Source: Microcosmobacter mediterraneus (GTDB taxonomy: Bacteria > Bacteroidota > Bacteroidia > Flavobacteriales > Flavobacteriaceae). From it: a stretch of 64,000 nt of DNA. The stretch covers positions 677,940 to 741,939 of the forward strand of contig NZ_JAVRIA010000001.1 of the NCBI RefSeq assembly GCF_031846265.1, read 5' to 3'. Positions 49,941-57,414 of this stretch are shown here, in pieces (position 1 is the stretch's first letter; the number at the start of each line of letters is the position of its first letter). A program made the position numbers and the translations under genes. Under the pieces are notes generated by a model. It did no database searches and was not told the DNA's origin. It worked only from the letters and a program-made list of their open reading frames with translations.

Positions 49941-50552
49941 ATGAAATCAAAGATTCACGTAAACAAAACAATAGAAATGATGAGTAAAAAGTTAGTATTA
50001 ATCCTAGCCGTAATTTTAATGCCATTTGCAGCAACTGGTCAAAGTATTTTTGATAAATACGAAGATTTAGATAATGTTACAACCGTTGTAGTAAACAAAA
50101 AAATGTTTAGCATGTTAGCTAAAATGGGAGTAGATGTAGATGATCCTGAAGCTCAGGAAATTATTGATATGGCAAAAAACATCACTGGTTTAAAAGTTTT
50201 TACCACAGGAGATGAAAAAATCTCTGCTGATATGAAAGCTACAGTTAAAAAATACCTTAACGGTTCTGATATGGAAGAACTAATGCGAGTTAAAGATGGT
50301 GATCAAACTGTAAACTTTTATATAAAAGAAGGTAAAGATGAAAACCACGTAAAAGAGTTATTAATGTTTGTTAATGGCATTAAAGAAATGACTCAAGGTC
50401 AGAATATTGAAATCAATGGTAAAAAGCGTGAAATTGAAACCGTTTTATTCACCTTAACAGGAGATATTGATCTAAGAAAAATTGCTAAACTTACAGAAGG
50501 TATGAATGTGCCTGGTGGCGAGCAATTAAAGAAAGCACAAAAAGGTAATTAA
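49941..50552 (+). CDS. DUF4252 secreted protein
   Basis: 203 residues from ATG 49941; in-frame ATGs at 49977 and 49980 would start a shorter, cleaner signal peptide (KKLVLILAVILMPFAATGQ) and may be the true start. The mature part SIFDKYEDLDNVTTVVVNKKMFSMLAKMG to KIAKLTEGMNVPGG is DUF4252. No lipobox. The next gene codes for a relative that is a lipoprotein. Both lie in the second sigma operon. Confidence 0.82.
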   Translation: MKSKIHVNKTIEMMSKKLVLILAVILMPFAATGQSIFDKYEDLDNVTTVVVNKKMFSMLAKMGVDVDDPEAQEIIDMAKNITGLKVFTTGDEKISADMKATVKKYLNGSDMEELMRVKDGDQTVNFYIKEGKDENHVKELLMFVNGIKEMTQGQNIEINGKKREIETVLFTLTGDIDLRKIAKLTEGMNVPGGEQLKKAQKGN

Positions 50553-50559
50553 GATAAGC

Positions 50560-51105
50560 ATGTTATCATTAATCAAAAGAACAGTAGTACTAGGTATTTT
50601 GGTTGTAGCATTTACCAGCTGCAACCAAAATCCTACGTTACAGACCTATTATGTAGATAATGAGTTAAGACCTGGTTTTACAACTTTAGATATTCCTACA
50701 AGCTTTGTAGGCTTGGATGAAAAAGAACTTACACCAGAACAACTCGATGCGTATGAGTCTGTAGATAAGTTAAATATGTTGGCCTTTGTTTTAGATGAAA
50801 ACAATAAGGAGAACTATGAGGTAGAACTCGCAAAAGTAAAAACTATTTTAGAAAACCCTAAGTATGAAGAACTCATGCGAGGAGGCAATACTACAGATGG
50901 TAAATTTGTAATTAAGCTTCTTGGTGAAGAGGATGATATCGATGAGATTATACTTTTTGGTTCTGCTAATGAAAGAGGATTTGCTTTAGTAAGAATATTG
51001 GGTAATAGTATGAACCCAGAACACATCATGTCGTTGGCAAGTGCTTTAGAATCTAAAGATTTTAAAGATACAGACATGACTCAATTTACAAACTTTTTTA
51101 AGTAA
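50560..51105 (+). CDS. DUF4252 lipoprotein
   Basis: 181 residues; lipoprotein signal with lipobox AFTSC. The rest (SFVGLDEKELTPEQLDAYESVDKLNMLAFVLDE, ENPKYEELMRGGNTTDGKFVIKLL) is a DUF4252 relative of the gene before it, 7 bp away. Last gene of the operon. Function unknown; the set sigma, anti-sigma, DUF4252 twice is a recurring flavobacterial cassette as I recall it. Confidence 0.8.
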   Translation: MLSLIKRTVVLGILVVAFTSCNQNPTLQTYYVDNELRPGFTTLDIPTSFVGLDEKELTPEQLDAYESVDKLNMLAFVLDENNKENYEVELAKVKTILENPKYEELMRGGNTTDGKFVIKLLGEEDDIDEIILFGSANERGFALVRILGNSMNPEHIMSLASALESKDFKDTDMTQFTNFFK

Positions 51106-51135
51106 AAGAGTACGTATTTAAATGTTAATAGTAGA

Positions 51136-51167
51136 GGCCACTAATCGTTAGATTGGTGGTTTTCTTT
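51136..51167 (+). terminator. Terminator after the DUF4252 operon
   Basis: CCACTAATC and GATTGGTGG form a 9-bp stem with one G-T pair and a GTTA loop, followed by TTTTCTTTTT. The stem lies at the 3' end of the convergent 69-aa gene. Confidence 0.7.
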
Positions 51168-51350
51168 TTCTGTAATAGACCAGTTTCCTTTAGCTGCAAT
51201 GAGAATCATAAGACCAATTAATAGTCCAAATAAAATGGCTTGAATGATTAAATAGTCAAGTACCTTAAATATACCAGCAGCAAAAAAACCAATAGTTATG
51301 AGTGCTGTACATATAATAGCAAAAATATCGGTAGTAAATTTTAGTCTCAT
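51141..51350 (-). CDS. Small two-helix membrane protein after purB
   Basis: 69 residues. Two hydrophobic segments (about 9-27, FAIICTALITIGFFAAGIF; and about 33-52, LIIQAILFGLLIGLMILIAA) and a charged tail. No family recognised. Its ATG overlaps the purB stop, so it is translated with purB. Confidence 0.6.
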   Translation of the reverse strand: MRLKFTTDIFAIICTALITIGFFAAGIFKVLDYLIIQAILFGLLIGLMILIAAKGNWSITEKENHQSND

Positions 51351-52690
51351 ATGCCTGTATAATTTGCAGGAGTAATTTGTTTTAATTCCGTTTTAATGTC
51401 ATTAGAAACTTCTAAGGTATCAATAAAACTGGATATAGAATGTTGTGTTATAGCTTCATTAGTTCTCGTTAACCCTTTTAAAGCTTCATAAGGGTTTGGG
51501 TACCCTTCTCGTCTTAATATAGTTTGAATTGCCTCAGCTACAACAGCCCAATTATGTTCTAAATCTTGTTCAAACTTTGCTACATTTAACAATAATTTAT
51601 TTAAACCTTTTAATGTCGATTTAAACCCTATTAATGTATGGCTGAACGGGACACCAACATTACGTAATACAGTACTATCTGTAAGATCTCTTTGTAGACG
51701 CGAAATAGGTAGCTTAGCAGAAAGGTGTTCAAAAATAGCATTTGCCATACCTAAATTTCCTTCGCTATTCTCAAAATCTATAGGATTAACTTTATGTGGC
51801 ATTGCAGAACTTCCTACTTCTCCTTTTTTAATTTTCTGCTTAAAGTAATCCATAGAAACATAGGTCCAAATATCTCTATCTAAATCTATAAGAATTGTAT
51901 TAATTCGTTTTAAACAATCAAATAGCGCAGCCATATGATCATAATGCTCTATTTGTGTTGTAGGGAAGGAATGCTGTAATCCTAATTTTTCTTGCACAAA
52001 GCGAGACCCAAAAGCTTTCCAATCTATTTTAGGATATGCTACTTTATGGGCATTAAAATTACCTGTTGCACCACCAAACTTAGCAGCACTTGGTATATCA
52101 TTTAATAAATTAAATTGCTCCTCTAAACGAACAACAAACACTTGTATTTCTTTACCAAGTCTTGTTGGAGAAGCAGGTTGTCCGTGAGTACGTGCAAGCA
52201 TGGACACCTCTGACCATTCTTTAGATAACTCTTTTAAACGTTCCAAAACTTTAAAGTATTCTGGCACATAGCTATCATTCATAGCTTCTTTGATACTTAA
52301 TGGAATAGCAGTGTTGTTTATGTCTTGTGAAGTTAAACCGAAGTGAATAAATTCTTTAAAGTCACTTAATCCTAGTGTATCAAATCTTTCTTTAATAAAA
52401 TATTCAACAGCCTTTACATCATGGTTAGTTACCGATTCAATATCTTTAATTGCTTGAGCGTCTTTAGCTGAAAATGTCTTGTAAATGGCTCTTAAATCTT
52501 CAAATTTAGTTTCATCTACACCAGATAATTGTGGCAAAGGAATTTCACAAAGTGCAATAAAATATTCTATTTCTACTAATACTCTATATTTAATCAACGC
52601 TTCTTCTGAAAAGTAGTTTGTTAATTCTGAAACTTTGTTTCTGTAACGACCATCTATGGGTGATATGGCATTTAACGATGTCAAGGACAT
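51347..52690 (-). CDS. purB: Adenylosuccinate lyase
   Basis: 447 residues. Fumarase/ASL superfamily with SPIDGRYRNKVSEL, MLARTHGQPASPTRLGKEI, the catalytic loop GSSAMPHKVNPIDFENSEGN and the helical C-terminus. Acts twice in purine synthesis (SAICAR and adenylosuccinate). It follows the E. coli-type long form. Coupled with the small membrane protein. Confidence 0.97.
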   Translation of the reverse strand: MSLTSLNAISPIDGRYRNKVSELTNYFSEEALIKYRVLVEIEYFIALCEIPLPQLSGVDETKFEDLRAIYKTFSAKDAQAIKDIESVTNHDVKAVEYFIKERFDTLGLSDFKEFIHFGLTSQDINNTAIPLSIKEAMNDSYVPEYFKVLERLKELSKEWSEVSMLARTHGQPASPTRLGKEIQVFVVRLEEQFNLLNDIPSAAKFGGATGNFNAHKVAYPKIDWKAFGSRFVQEKLGLQHSFPTTQIEHYDHMAALFDCLKRINTILIDLDRDIWTYVSMDYFKQKIKKGEVGSSAMPHKVNPIDFENSEGNLGMANAIFEHLSAKLPISRLQRDLTDSTVLRNVGVPFSHTLIGFKSTLKGLNKLLLNVAKFEQDLEHNWAVVAEAIQTILRREGYPNPYEALKGLTRTNEAITQHSISSFIDTLEVSNDIKTELKQITPANYTGI

Positions 52691-52730
52691 GTGTTTTGGA
52701 TTTGATTTTTTGAAGTCGTAAAGATAGTTA

Positions 52731-52772
52731 GTTTTTAGTAGTTAGACGTTGGTTTTTAGTGTTTAGTTGTTG
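52731..52772. repeat. Two tandem 21-bp repeats upstream of purB
   Basis: GTTTTTAGTAGTTAGACGTT plus one base at 52731-52751 is followed directly by a similar unit at 52752-52772 (17 of 21 matching). Low-complexity tracts of this TTTAGT type are frequent between flavobacterial genes. The rest of the 137-bp gap shows nothing else to me. Confidence 0.5.
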
Positions 52773-52827
52773 GTGTTAAATTTATTACGACTTAAAAAAC
52801 AAAACACCTGAAAGAAGGCAGTATAAT

Positions 52828-53391
52828 CTAATTTTTTTTAATCTTCTTGAGAATATGCCTTGCTCTAGCTTTGAAACCAGAACTTTGCATCTGAAAATCA
52901 CGCTCTAAAATGAGAACTAATTCTGGATGAATCCAGTCATAATCCTGCCCTAAGAGATACAAGGAATTCATAGAGTAGGCTTTAGGTGCAATTTTCTCAT
53001 CATTAATCATCCAATCAAAGCAGTTCTCGATAATCTGGTCTTTCATCTTAGCAGTTAAGACGTTTTTAACAGTTTCATCATCCTTATAATACGCTTCAAT
53101 AAGATATTCACATATTTTAGCCATTGGTCTAACCGCAGGATCAAGATGTACACGATGCATCTCTGACAATAAACGCTCTGTAAGAGGTAAAATAGCATGC
53201 AAATTTTCACGAGCAACAAACTCTAACAACCAAGCTGCTCTGGCAGAATGTTTATCATCTACTCTTAATAAAATATCTAAAACCTTAGGAAGTAAATCAG
53301 GATTATTGATTACTAAGTCTGCGTAACGTTTTCTATTGTCTCTAGAATGATTTACATAAGATAATTCTTTATATAGTTCTTCTGTTGTCAA
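52828..53391 (-). CDS. Helical-repeat (HEAT-like) cytoplasmic protein
   Basis: 187 residues, all helix, no signal. Repeated helix pairs (LVINNPDLLPKVLDILLRVDDKHSARAAWLLEFVARE, LHAILPLTERLLSEM) look like HEAT repeats. No catalytic motif. The start is TTG at 53391; no ATG lies in frame before the stop at 53401. Upstream of purB on the same strand, 138 bp away. Function unknown. Confidence 0.6.
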   Translation of the reverse strand: MTTEELYKELSYVNHSRDNRKRYADLVINNPDLLPKVLDILLRVDDKHSARAAWLLEFVARENLHAILPLTERLLSEMHRVHLDPAVRPMAKICEYLIEAYYKDDETVKNVLTAKMKDQIIENCFDWMINDEKIAPKAYSMNSLYLLGQDYDWIHPELVLILERDFQMQSSGFKARARHILKKIKKN

Positions 53392-53537
53392 ATTAAAGTG
53401 CTAAAAAATATCTATTCGAGTGTTTTTTTTCAAAAACAATGTGTCGATAATTTAATTATGGTAAATTTACTTGTTTTAGTTATTATTTTCTTCGAAAATA
53501 ACTCTAACTGATGTAAATTTAAACCAAATTTCACAAA

Positions 53538-54011
53538 ATGAAACTAGTAAAACGTATACTCCTAGTACTTTTAATTGCCTTTGTTGTTGCTCAATTTTTT
53601 GGTCCAGAAAAAAATGAAGGCGATTTAGCTAGTATCGATGCTTTTATAGCAGATACAAATCCTCCTGAATCTGTTCATAAGACTTTAAAAACAGCTTGTT
53701 TTGATTGCCACAGCGCAGTGACACGTTATCCTTGGTATAATAAAATTACACCAGTAAATTATTGGATGGCAAACCATGTAGATCATGGTAAAGGTCATTT
53801 TGATGTTTCTAAATGGAATAGTTATTCTACAAAAAAGAAGGATCATAAACTTGATGAACTTATTGAAATGGTAGAAGATGGTGAAATGCCATTGAACTCC
53901 TACACTTGGACACATGGTGATGCTCGCTTAACTGAAACACAGATCACTGAAATGATTGCTTGGGCTAAAGGTGTACGCTTAAAATATAGTTTACAGCCAA
54001 AACCAGAGTAG
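53538..54011 (+). CDS. Haem-binding domain protein (CxxCH)
   Basis: 157 residues, one N-terminal membrane/signal segment (LVKRILLVLLIAFVVAQFF). The CFDCHS motif at residues 54-59 (Cys54, Cys57, His58) binds haem covalently in the haem-binding domain family (Pfam haem-bd). The YPWYNKITPVNYWMANHVDHGKGHFDVSKWN block fits the family; W/H residues may add ligands. Membrane-anchored periplasmic cytochrome c-like protein; redox partner unknown. Followed directly by a glycosyltransferase. Confidence 0.85.
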   Translation: MKLVKRILLVLLIAFVVAQFFGPEKNEGDLASIDAFIADTNPPESVHKTLKTACFDCHSAVTRYPWYNKITPVNYWMANHVDHGKGHFDVSKWNSYSTKKKDHKLDELIEMVEDGEMPLNSYTWTHGDARLTETQITEMIAWAKGVRLKYSLQPKPE

Positions 54012-54012
54012 T

Positions 54013-55242
54013 ATTAAATCATTACTTATCATAGGTCATGTGTGGCCAGAACCTAAAAGTTCTGCAGCTGGTAGTCGTATGCTACAGTTGATAACACTTT
54101 TTAAGGACGATGGTTACGAAATTACTTTTGCTTGTTCTAATAACAAAACTGAAAATGCTTGCTCTTTAGAGACCTTAGGTATTACAGAGATTTTAATACA
54201 ACTTAACCATGATAGTTTTGATGATTTTATAACTAATCTTCAACCTACCATAGTTCTTTTTGATCGTTTTATTTCTGAGGAGCAATTTGGTTGGCGAGTT
54301 TCTGAATTTTCGCCACATAGCTTGCGTATTCTTGACACAGAGGATCTTCACGGTTTACGAAAGGGTAGAACATTAGCAGTAAAGAATAATAAAGAATTTA
54401 ATAGTGAGTACTTGCTTAATGATACTATGAAACGTGAGTTGGCTAGTATATATCGTTGTGATTTAAGTTTAATTATCTCTAAAGTAGAAATGCAGTTACT
54501 TACAGACGATTTAAAAGTAGACTCAAAATTACTCCATTACATTCCTTTTTTATTAGAATCAATTACTAAAGAGGATATTGCAAAACTACCATCATTTGAA
54601 TCGCGAAAAGATTTTGTAACTATTGGTAATTTTTTACATGAGCCCAATTGCGATGCAGTATTACAGCTAAAGCGATACATTTGGCCTATCATAAAAAAAG
54701 CCTTACCCAAAGCTAATTTACATATTTATGGAGCCTATGCTTCTCAAAAGGTAAAGCAATTACATAATACGAATGAAGGTTTTTATGTACATGGTTTTTC
54801 TGAAGATGTAAATACAATTATGCAGCAATCAAAAGTATGTTTAGCACCTTTACGATTTGGCGCAGGTTTAAAAGGAAAAATTTTTGATGCTCTAAAAAAT
54901 GGAACACCTAGTATTATGACTTCAGTAGCAGCTGAAGGTATTTTTTTAGATTCAGAAACTAATAACGATATACAAGATTCTCCTGAAGCTTTTGCTCAAA
55001 GAGCTATAGAATTACACACTTCTAAGTGTGAATTTTATGATTCTCAAAATATTGGTTTTAATATACTTAACACTAACTTTTTAAAGTTAAATTTCATTTC
55101 TAATTTTCAAGCAGAAGTTAGTAGAATCTTAAGAAATTTGAATACACATCGCTTACAAAATGTAACAGGACAAGTACTGCAGCATCAATCCTTACAGAGC
55201 TCTAAATATTTAAGTAAATGGATTGCTGAAAAAAATAAATGA
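54013..55242 (+). CDS. Glycosyltransferase, GT4-like (start codon probably ATT)
   Basis: 409 residues if translation begins at ATT 54013, 1 base after the upstream stop. No ATG, GTG or TTG precedes the GTG at 54040 in the open frame, and that GTG would drop the first Rossmann strand: frame residues I-K-S-L-L-I-I-G-H then VWPEPKSSAAGSRM resemble the N-terminus of such enzymes. The C-terminal half has DFVTIGNFLHEPNCDAV, the nucleotide-sugar site VCLAPLRFGAGLKGKIFDALKNGTPSIMTSVAAEGI and LNTNFLKLNFISNF. Acceptor unknown, probably surface polysaccharide. Confidence 0.78.
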   Translation: MKSLLIIGHVWPEPKSSAAGSRMLQLITLFKDDGYEITFACSNNKTENACSLETLGITEILIQLNHDSFDDFITNLQPTIVLFDRFISEEQFGWRVSEFSPHSLRILDTEDLHGLRKGRTLAVKNNKEFNSEYLLNDTMKRELASIYRCDLSLIISKVEMQLLTDDLKVDSKLLHYIPFLLESITKEDIAKLPSFESRKDFVTIGNFLHEPNCDAVLQLKRYIWPIIKKALPKANLHIYGAYASQKVKQLHNTNEGFYVHGFSEDVNTIMQQSKVCLAPLRFGAGLKGKIFDALKNGTPSIMTSVAAEGIFLDSETNNDIQDSPEAFAQRAIELHTSKCEFYDSQNIGFNILNTNFLKLNFISNFQAEVSRILRNLNTHRLQNVTGQVLQHQSLQSSKYLSKWIAEKNK

Positions 55243-55267
55243 TGACCTTTTATTAATCTAGCGATAC

Positions 55268-55297
55268 TATGGTATAAATCAATAAAACTATACCATA
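55268..55297 (+). promoter_or_regulatory. Inverted repeat abutting a start codon
   Basis: TATGGTATA (55268-55276) and TATACCATA (55289-55297), a perfect 9-bp pair around 12 bases, ending at the base before the ATG at 55298. In RNA it could form a hairpin next to the start codon; in DNA it could be an operator. Confidence 0.4.
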
Positions 55298-55807
55298 ATG
55301 AAAACCCTTTTTAAAACCTGTTTAATCCTTTTTGCCATTTTACTATTATCAAGTTGCTCGTCCGATGATGAAGGCAATGTTACTTTAAGTGCAGAAGGCG
55401 AATGGTTACTAACGTCACTATCTGTAGAATCATCCTTCGATTTTAATAACGATGGTACTGCCTCAAGAGATTTAGCACTAGAAACTATGTGTTACGCTGG
55501 CAATTATATAGACTTTTTTAATGATAATGATGTGGAAATCTCTGTAGACTTTACTTATATTTTTGTAAACAACCAGAATATGCAAGATTTCCAATGCCAG
55601 CAAGGTTTTGGTCTTAATTCTACTTGGATTCAAAATGGCAACACTGTTACTGTAGAAAATGGAGATGATGACATAGTAGGCACTATTTCTGGTAATACCT
55701 TAACCGTTACTGTGATTGATGGTTTTGAAATAGAAGTCTACAACGCAGTAACACAGCAAATTGATATCGTAGATGAAGACTTTACCATAATCTTCACCAA
55801 ATCATAA
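55298..55807 (+). CDS. Lipocalin-like lipoprotein
   Basis: 169 residues; lipobox LLLSSC followed by SSDD. A WLLTSLSVES opening with beta strands and TIIFTKS end; similar in layout to the shorter lipoprotein at 29831-30238. Conserved Cys in ETMCYAGN and QDFQCQQ may pair. Not assigned beyond the lipocalin-like family. Single-gene unit with its own terminator and a palindrome at the start. Confidence 0.65.
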   Translation: MKTLFKTCLILFAILLLSSCSSDDEGNVTLSAEGEWLLTSLSVESSFDFNNDGTASRDLALETMCYAGNYIDFFNDNDVEISVDFTYIFVNNQNMQDFQCQQGFGLNSTWIQNGNTVTVENGDDDIVGTISGNTLTVTVIDGFEIEVYNAVTQQIDIVDEDFTIIFTKS

Positions 55808-55832
55808 TATATTAGTTAAGTTAGTTTTTATT

Positions 55833-55868
55833 AAACCACTTTAAGCTTAGTCTTGGAGTGGTTTTTTT
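55833..55868. terminator. Terminator after the lipocalin-like gene
   Basis: AAACCACTTTAAG and CTTGGAGTGGTTT form a 13-bp stem with two G-T pairs and a CTTAGT loop, plus a T run. It lies between convergent genes. Confidence 0.8.
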
Positions 55869-55883
55869 GTCTAATATGCTTAA

Positions 55884-56549
55884 TTATTTTTTTGGATAGG
55901 ACATAGTACCACAGTGCAAAAGCATACAATTAGGTACATTACCATTATTATGACAATAATCTAACTTAAGACCGATTAATAATGGTGTTTTAGAAGTGTT
56001 ATGGTTTTGTTTTAGCCAATTGCAATGCTTAAAATTTTCTGTTGTGTCATTTATAAAAAAAGCATTAGGAATGATACCACAAATTTTAGCAGGACTAGGA
56101 CGTAGAGTACCAATTGCAAATCTAAAGGTTTCATTGGGTTTCAATATTTGTTGCAATTTAGGTTGTTTATGACGACGATAAATGTCATTAATCATACTAT
56201 CGGTAATTTCAAATCCATCAAAGGTCCACTGCTCTGGTAAAATAACAACTTTAAATTTGTCGTCACTTTCTTTTAATGGATGATCATAGTCTAAATTGAA
56301 ATTCGTAGAAAATTGAATAGGAATAGTACTATCATTACTAATGGTAACGGAAATATAAGTTATAGCATAGGTATTTTGTAAAGAGTCTGTAAATGCCAAA
56401 CCACGATTAATTCCATTGTTTATGAGCAATCCACTTTTTAAATTATAACCATTGATAACATTTGAATCTTGCACTTTAGAAGGAGAATACTTTAAACATG
56501 AACACAAAAACATGAGTAAAACGTATCCAAGAATAGTATAAGACTTCAT
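55884..56549 (-). CDS. Lipoprotein of unknown function
   Basis: 221 residues from ATG 56549; the start at 56555 two codons earlier is possible. Lipoprotein signal with lipobox FLCSC. Mature protein is beta-rich (TYAITYISVTISNDSTIPIQF, EQWTFDGFEITDSM, RFAIGTLRPS) with six or more Cys in the C-terminal third (AKICGIIPN, KHCNWLK, DYCHN, PNCMLLHCG). No family recognised. Confidence 0.6.
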   Translation of the reverse strand: MKSYTILGYVLLMFLCSCLKYSPSKVQDSNVINGYNLKSGLLINNGINRGLAFTDSLQNTYAITYISVTISNDSTIPIQFSTNFNLDYDHPLKESDDKFKVVILPEQWTFDGFEITDSMINDIYRRHKQPKLQQILKPNETFRFAIGTLRPSPAKICGIIPNAFFINDTTENFKHCNWLKQNHNTSKTPLLIGLKLDYCHNNGNVPNCMLLHCGTMSYPKK

Positions 56550-56647
56550 AATCATTAAATGTTTTTCTAAAACTATTAAAATGTCGCCTTAACTGCCGTT
56601 TTTATTTGTGAAAAAAGTGTAAAATTTAGAATTCAAATTGAAATAGA

Positions 56648-56703
56648 TTTGTATTATTCAAAAATGTAAAGTATATTTGTCATATAGTAAAATTAGTTTT
56701 ACT
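56648..56703 (+). promoter_or_regulatory. Promoter and +1 palindrome of the membrane/XRE pair
   Basis: TTTG (56648-56651), 20 bp, TATATTTG (56672-56679), a full consensus promoter. The palindrome AGTAAAA-TTAG-TTTTACT (56686-56703) starts about 7 bp after the -7 box, near the predicted start of transcription. It is a likely operator for the HTH protein two genes on. Confidence 0.7.
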
Positions 56704-56726
56704 TAATATGAAATGTATTTGTTGTT

Positions 56727-57173
56727 ATGAATAAAGAATCTTTTATAGACTGTGAGCGTAATCGTATACTTAGTGTACTAAATTTTAGATTGCCATACTA
56801 TTTTAAATATATAGGAGCTGTTTTAGTAGTCAGCTTTTTTAGTCTAATACTATTAAAATCACAATTTCCAGAGCACATAGAACTTATGCGAAATATTGGC
56901 AGAAAAGTATTTGTAATTGGTTTACTCTGTATTTCTTTAGCCCGAGATAAAGAAGAGGATGAGATGACTAATGCTATTAGATTGCAATCGTATACCATAG
57001 CTTTTATACTAGGTGTTATCTATGCCGTTATTATGCCTTATGTAGAGTTCGGTGTTTCTAATGCAGTGCAGTCTGGAGGTGAATCCTTTAAAGATTTAGG
57101 TGATTTCCAAGTGTTAAGTTTTATGTTCTTAATTCAACTAGGATTCTATTATACTTTAAAACGCAACCGTTAA
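56727..57173 (+). CDS. Four-helix membrane protein, partner of XRE regulator
   Basis: 148 residues. About four hydrophobic segments (YIGAVLVVSFFSLILL, KVFVIGLLCISLA, IAFILGVIYAVIMPYVEF, VLSFMFLIQLGFYYTL) and a charged RDKEEDEM loop. Its stop shares bases with the next gene's ATG (TAATG). The family is not recognised, but a membrane protein tied to a tiny XRE regulator is a recurring pair in bacteria, where the membrane partner often has an unclear role. Confidence 0.7.
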   Translation: MNKESFIDCERNRILSVLNFRLPYYFKYIGAVLVVSFFSLILLKSQFPEHIELMRNIGRKVFVIGLLCISLARDKEEDEMTNAIRLQSYTIAFILGVIYAVIMPYVEFGVSNAVQSGGESFKDLGDFQVLSFMFLIQLGFYYTLKRNR

Positions 57174-57373
57174 TGGAGAATCGTATTAAAATAGAGCGAG
57201 CCATTTTAAATATTACTCAAGATGAGTTAGCCAAACGCATTGGTGTATCTAGGCAAACTATTAACTCTATTGAAGCCAATAGATATGTGCCTTCAACGGT
57301 TTTGGCATTAAAGCTCTCTGGAGAGTTTGGTAAACCTGTGAATGACTTTTTTAAATTGAGTAACGATGATTAG
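57173..57373 (+). CDS. Small XRE-family HTH regulator
   Basis: 66 residues, almost all the helix-turn-helix: IKIERAILNITQDELAKRIGVSRQTINSIEANRYVPS, then helices to VNDFFK. No effector domain. It is the last gene of the two-gene unit, translationally coupled with the membrane protein. It would be well placed to bind the palindrome at 56686-56703 and control its own unit. Confidence 0.9.
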   Translation: MENRIKIERAILNITQDELAKRIGVSRQTINSIEANRYVPSTVLALKLSGEFGKPVNDFFKLSNDD

Positions 57374-57414
57374 TAGTCTTTCTAAAATAGCCTTAATGAT
57401 TTTCTTCTAAACAA

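Noticed and set aside
54040..54042. GTG as start of the glycosyltransferase
   Set aside because: It removes the first Rossmann strand visible in the frame just upstream; ATT 54013 is preferred, though unproved.
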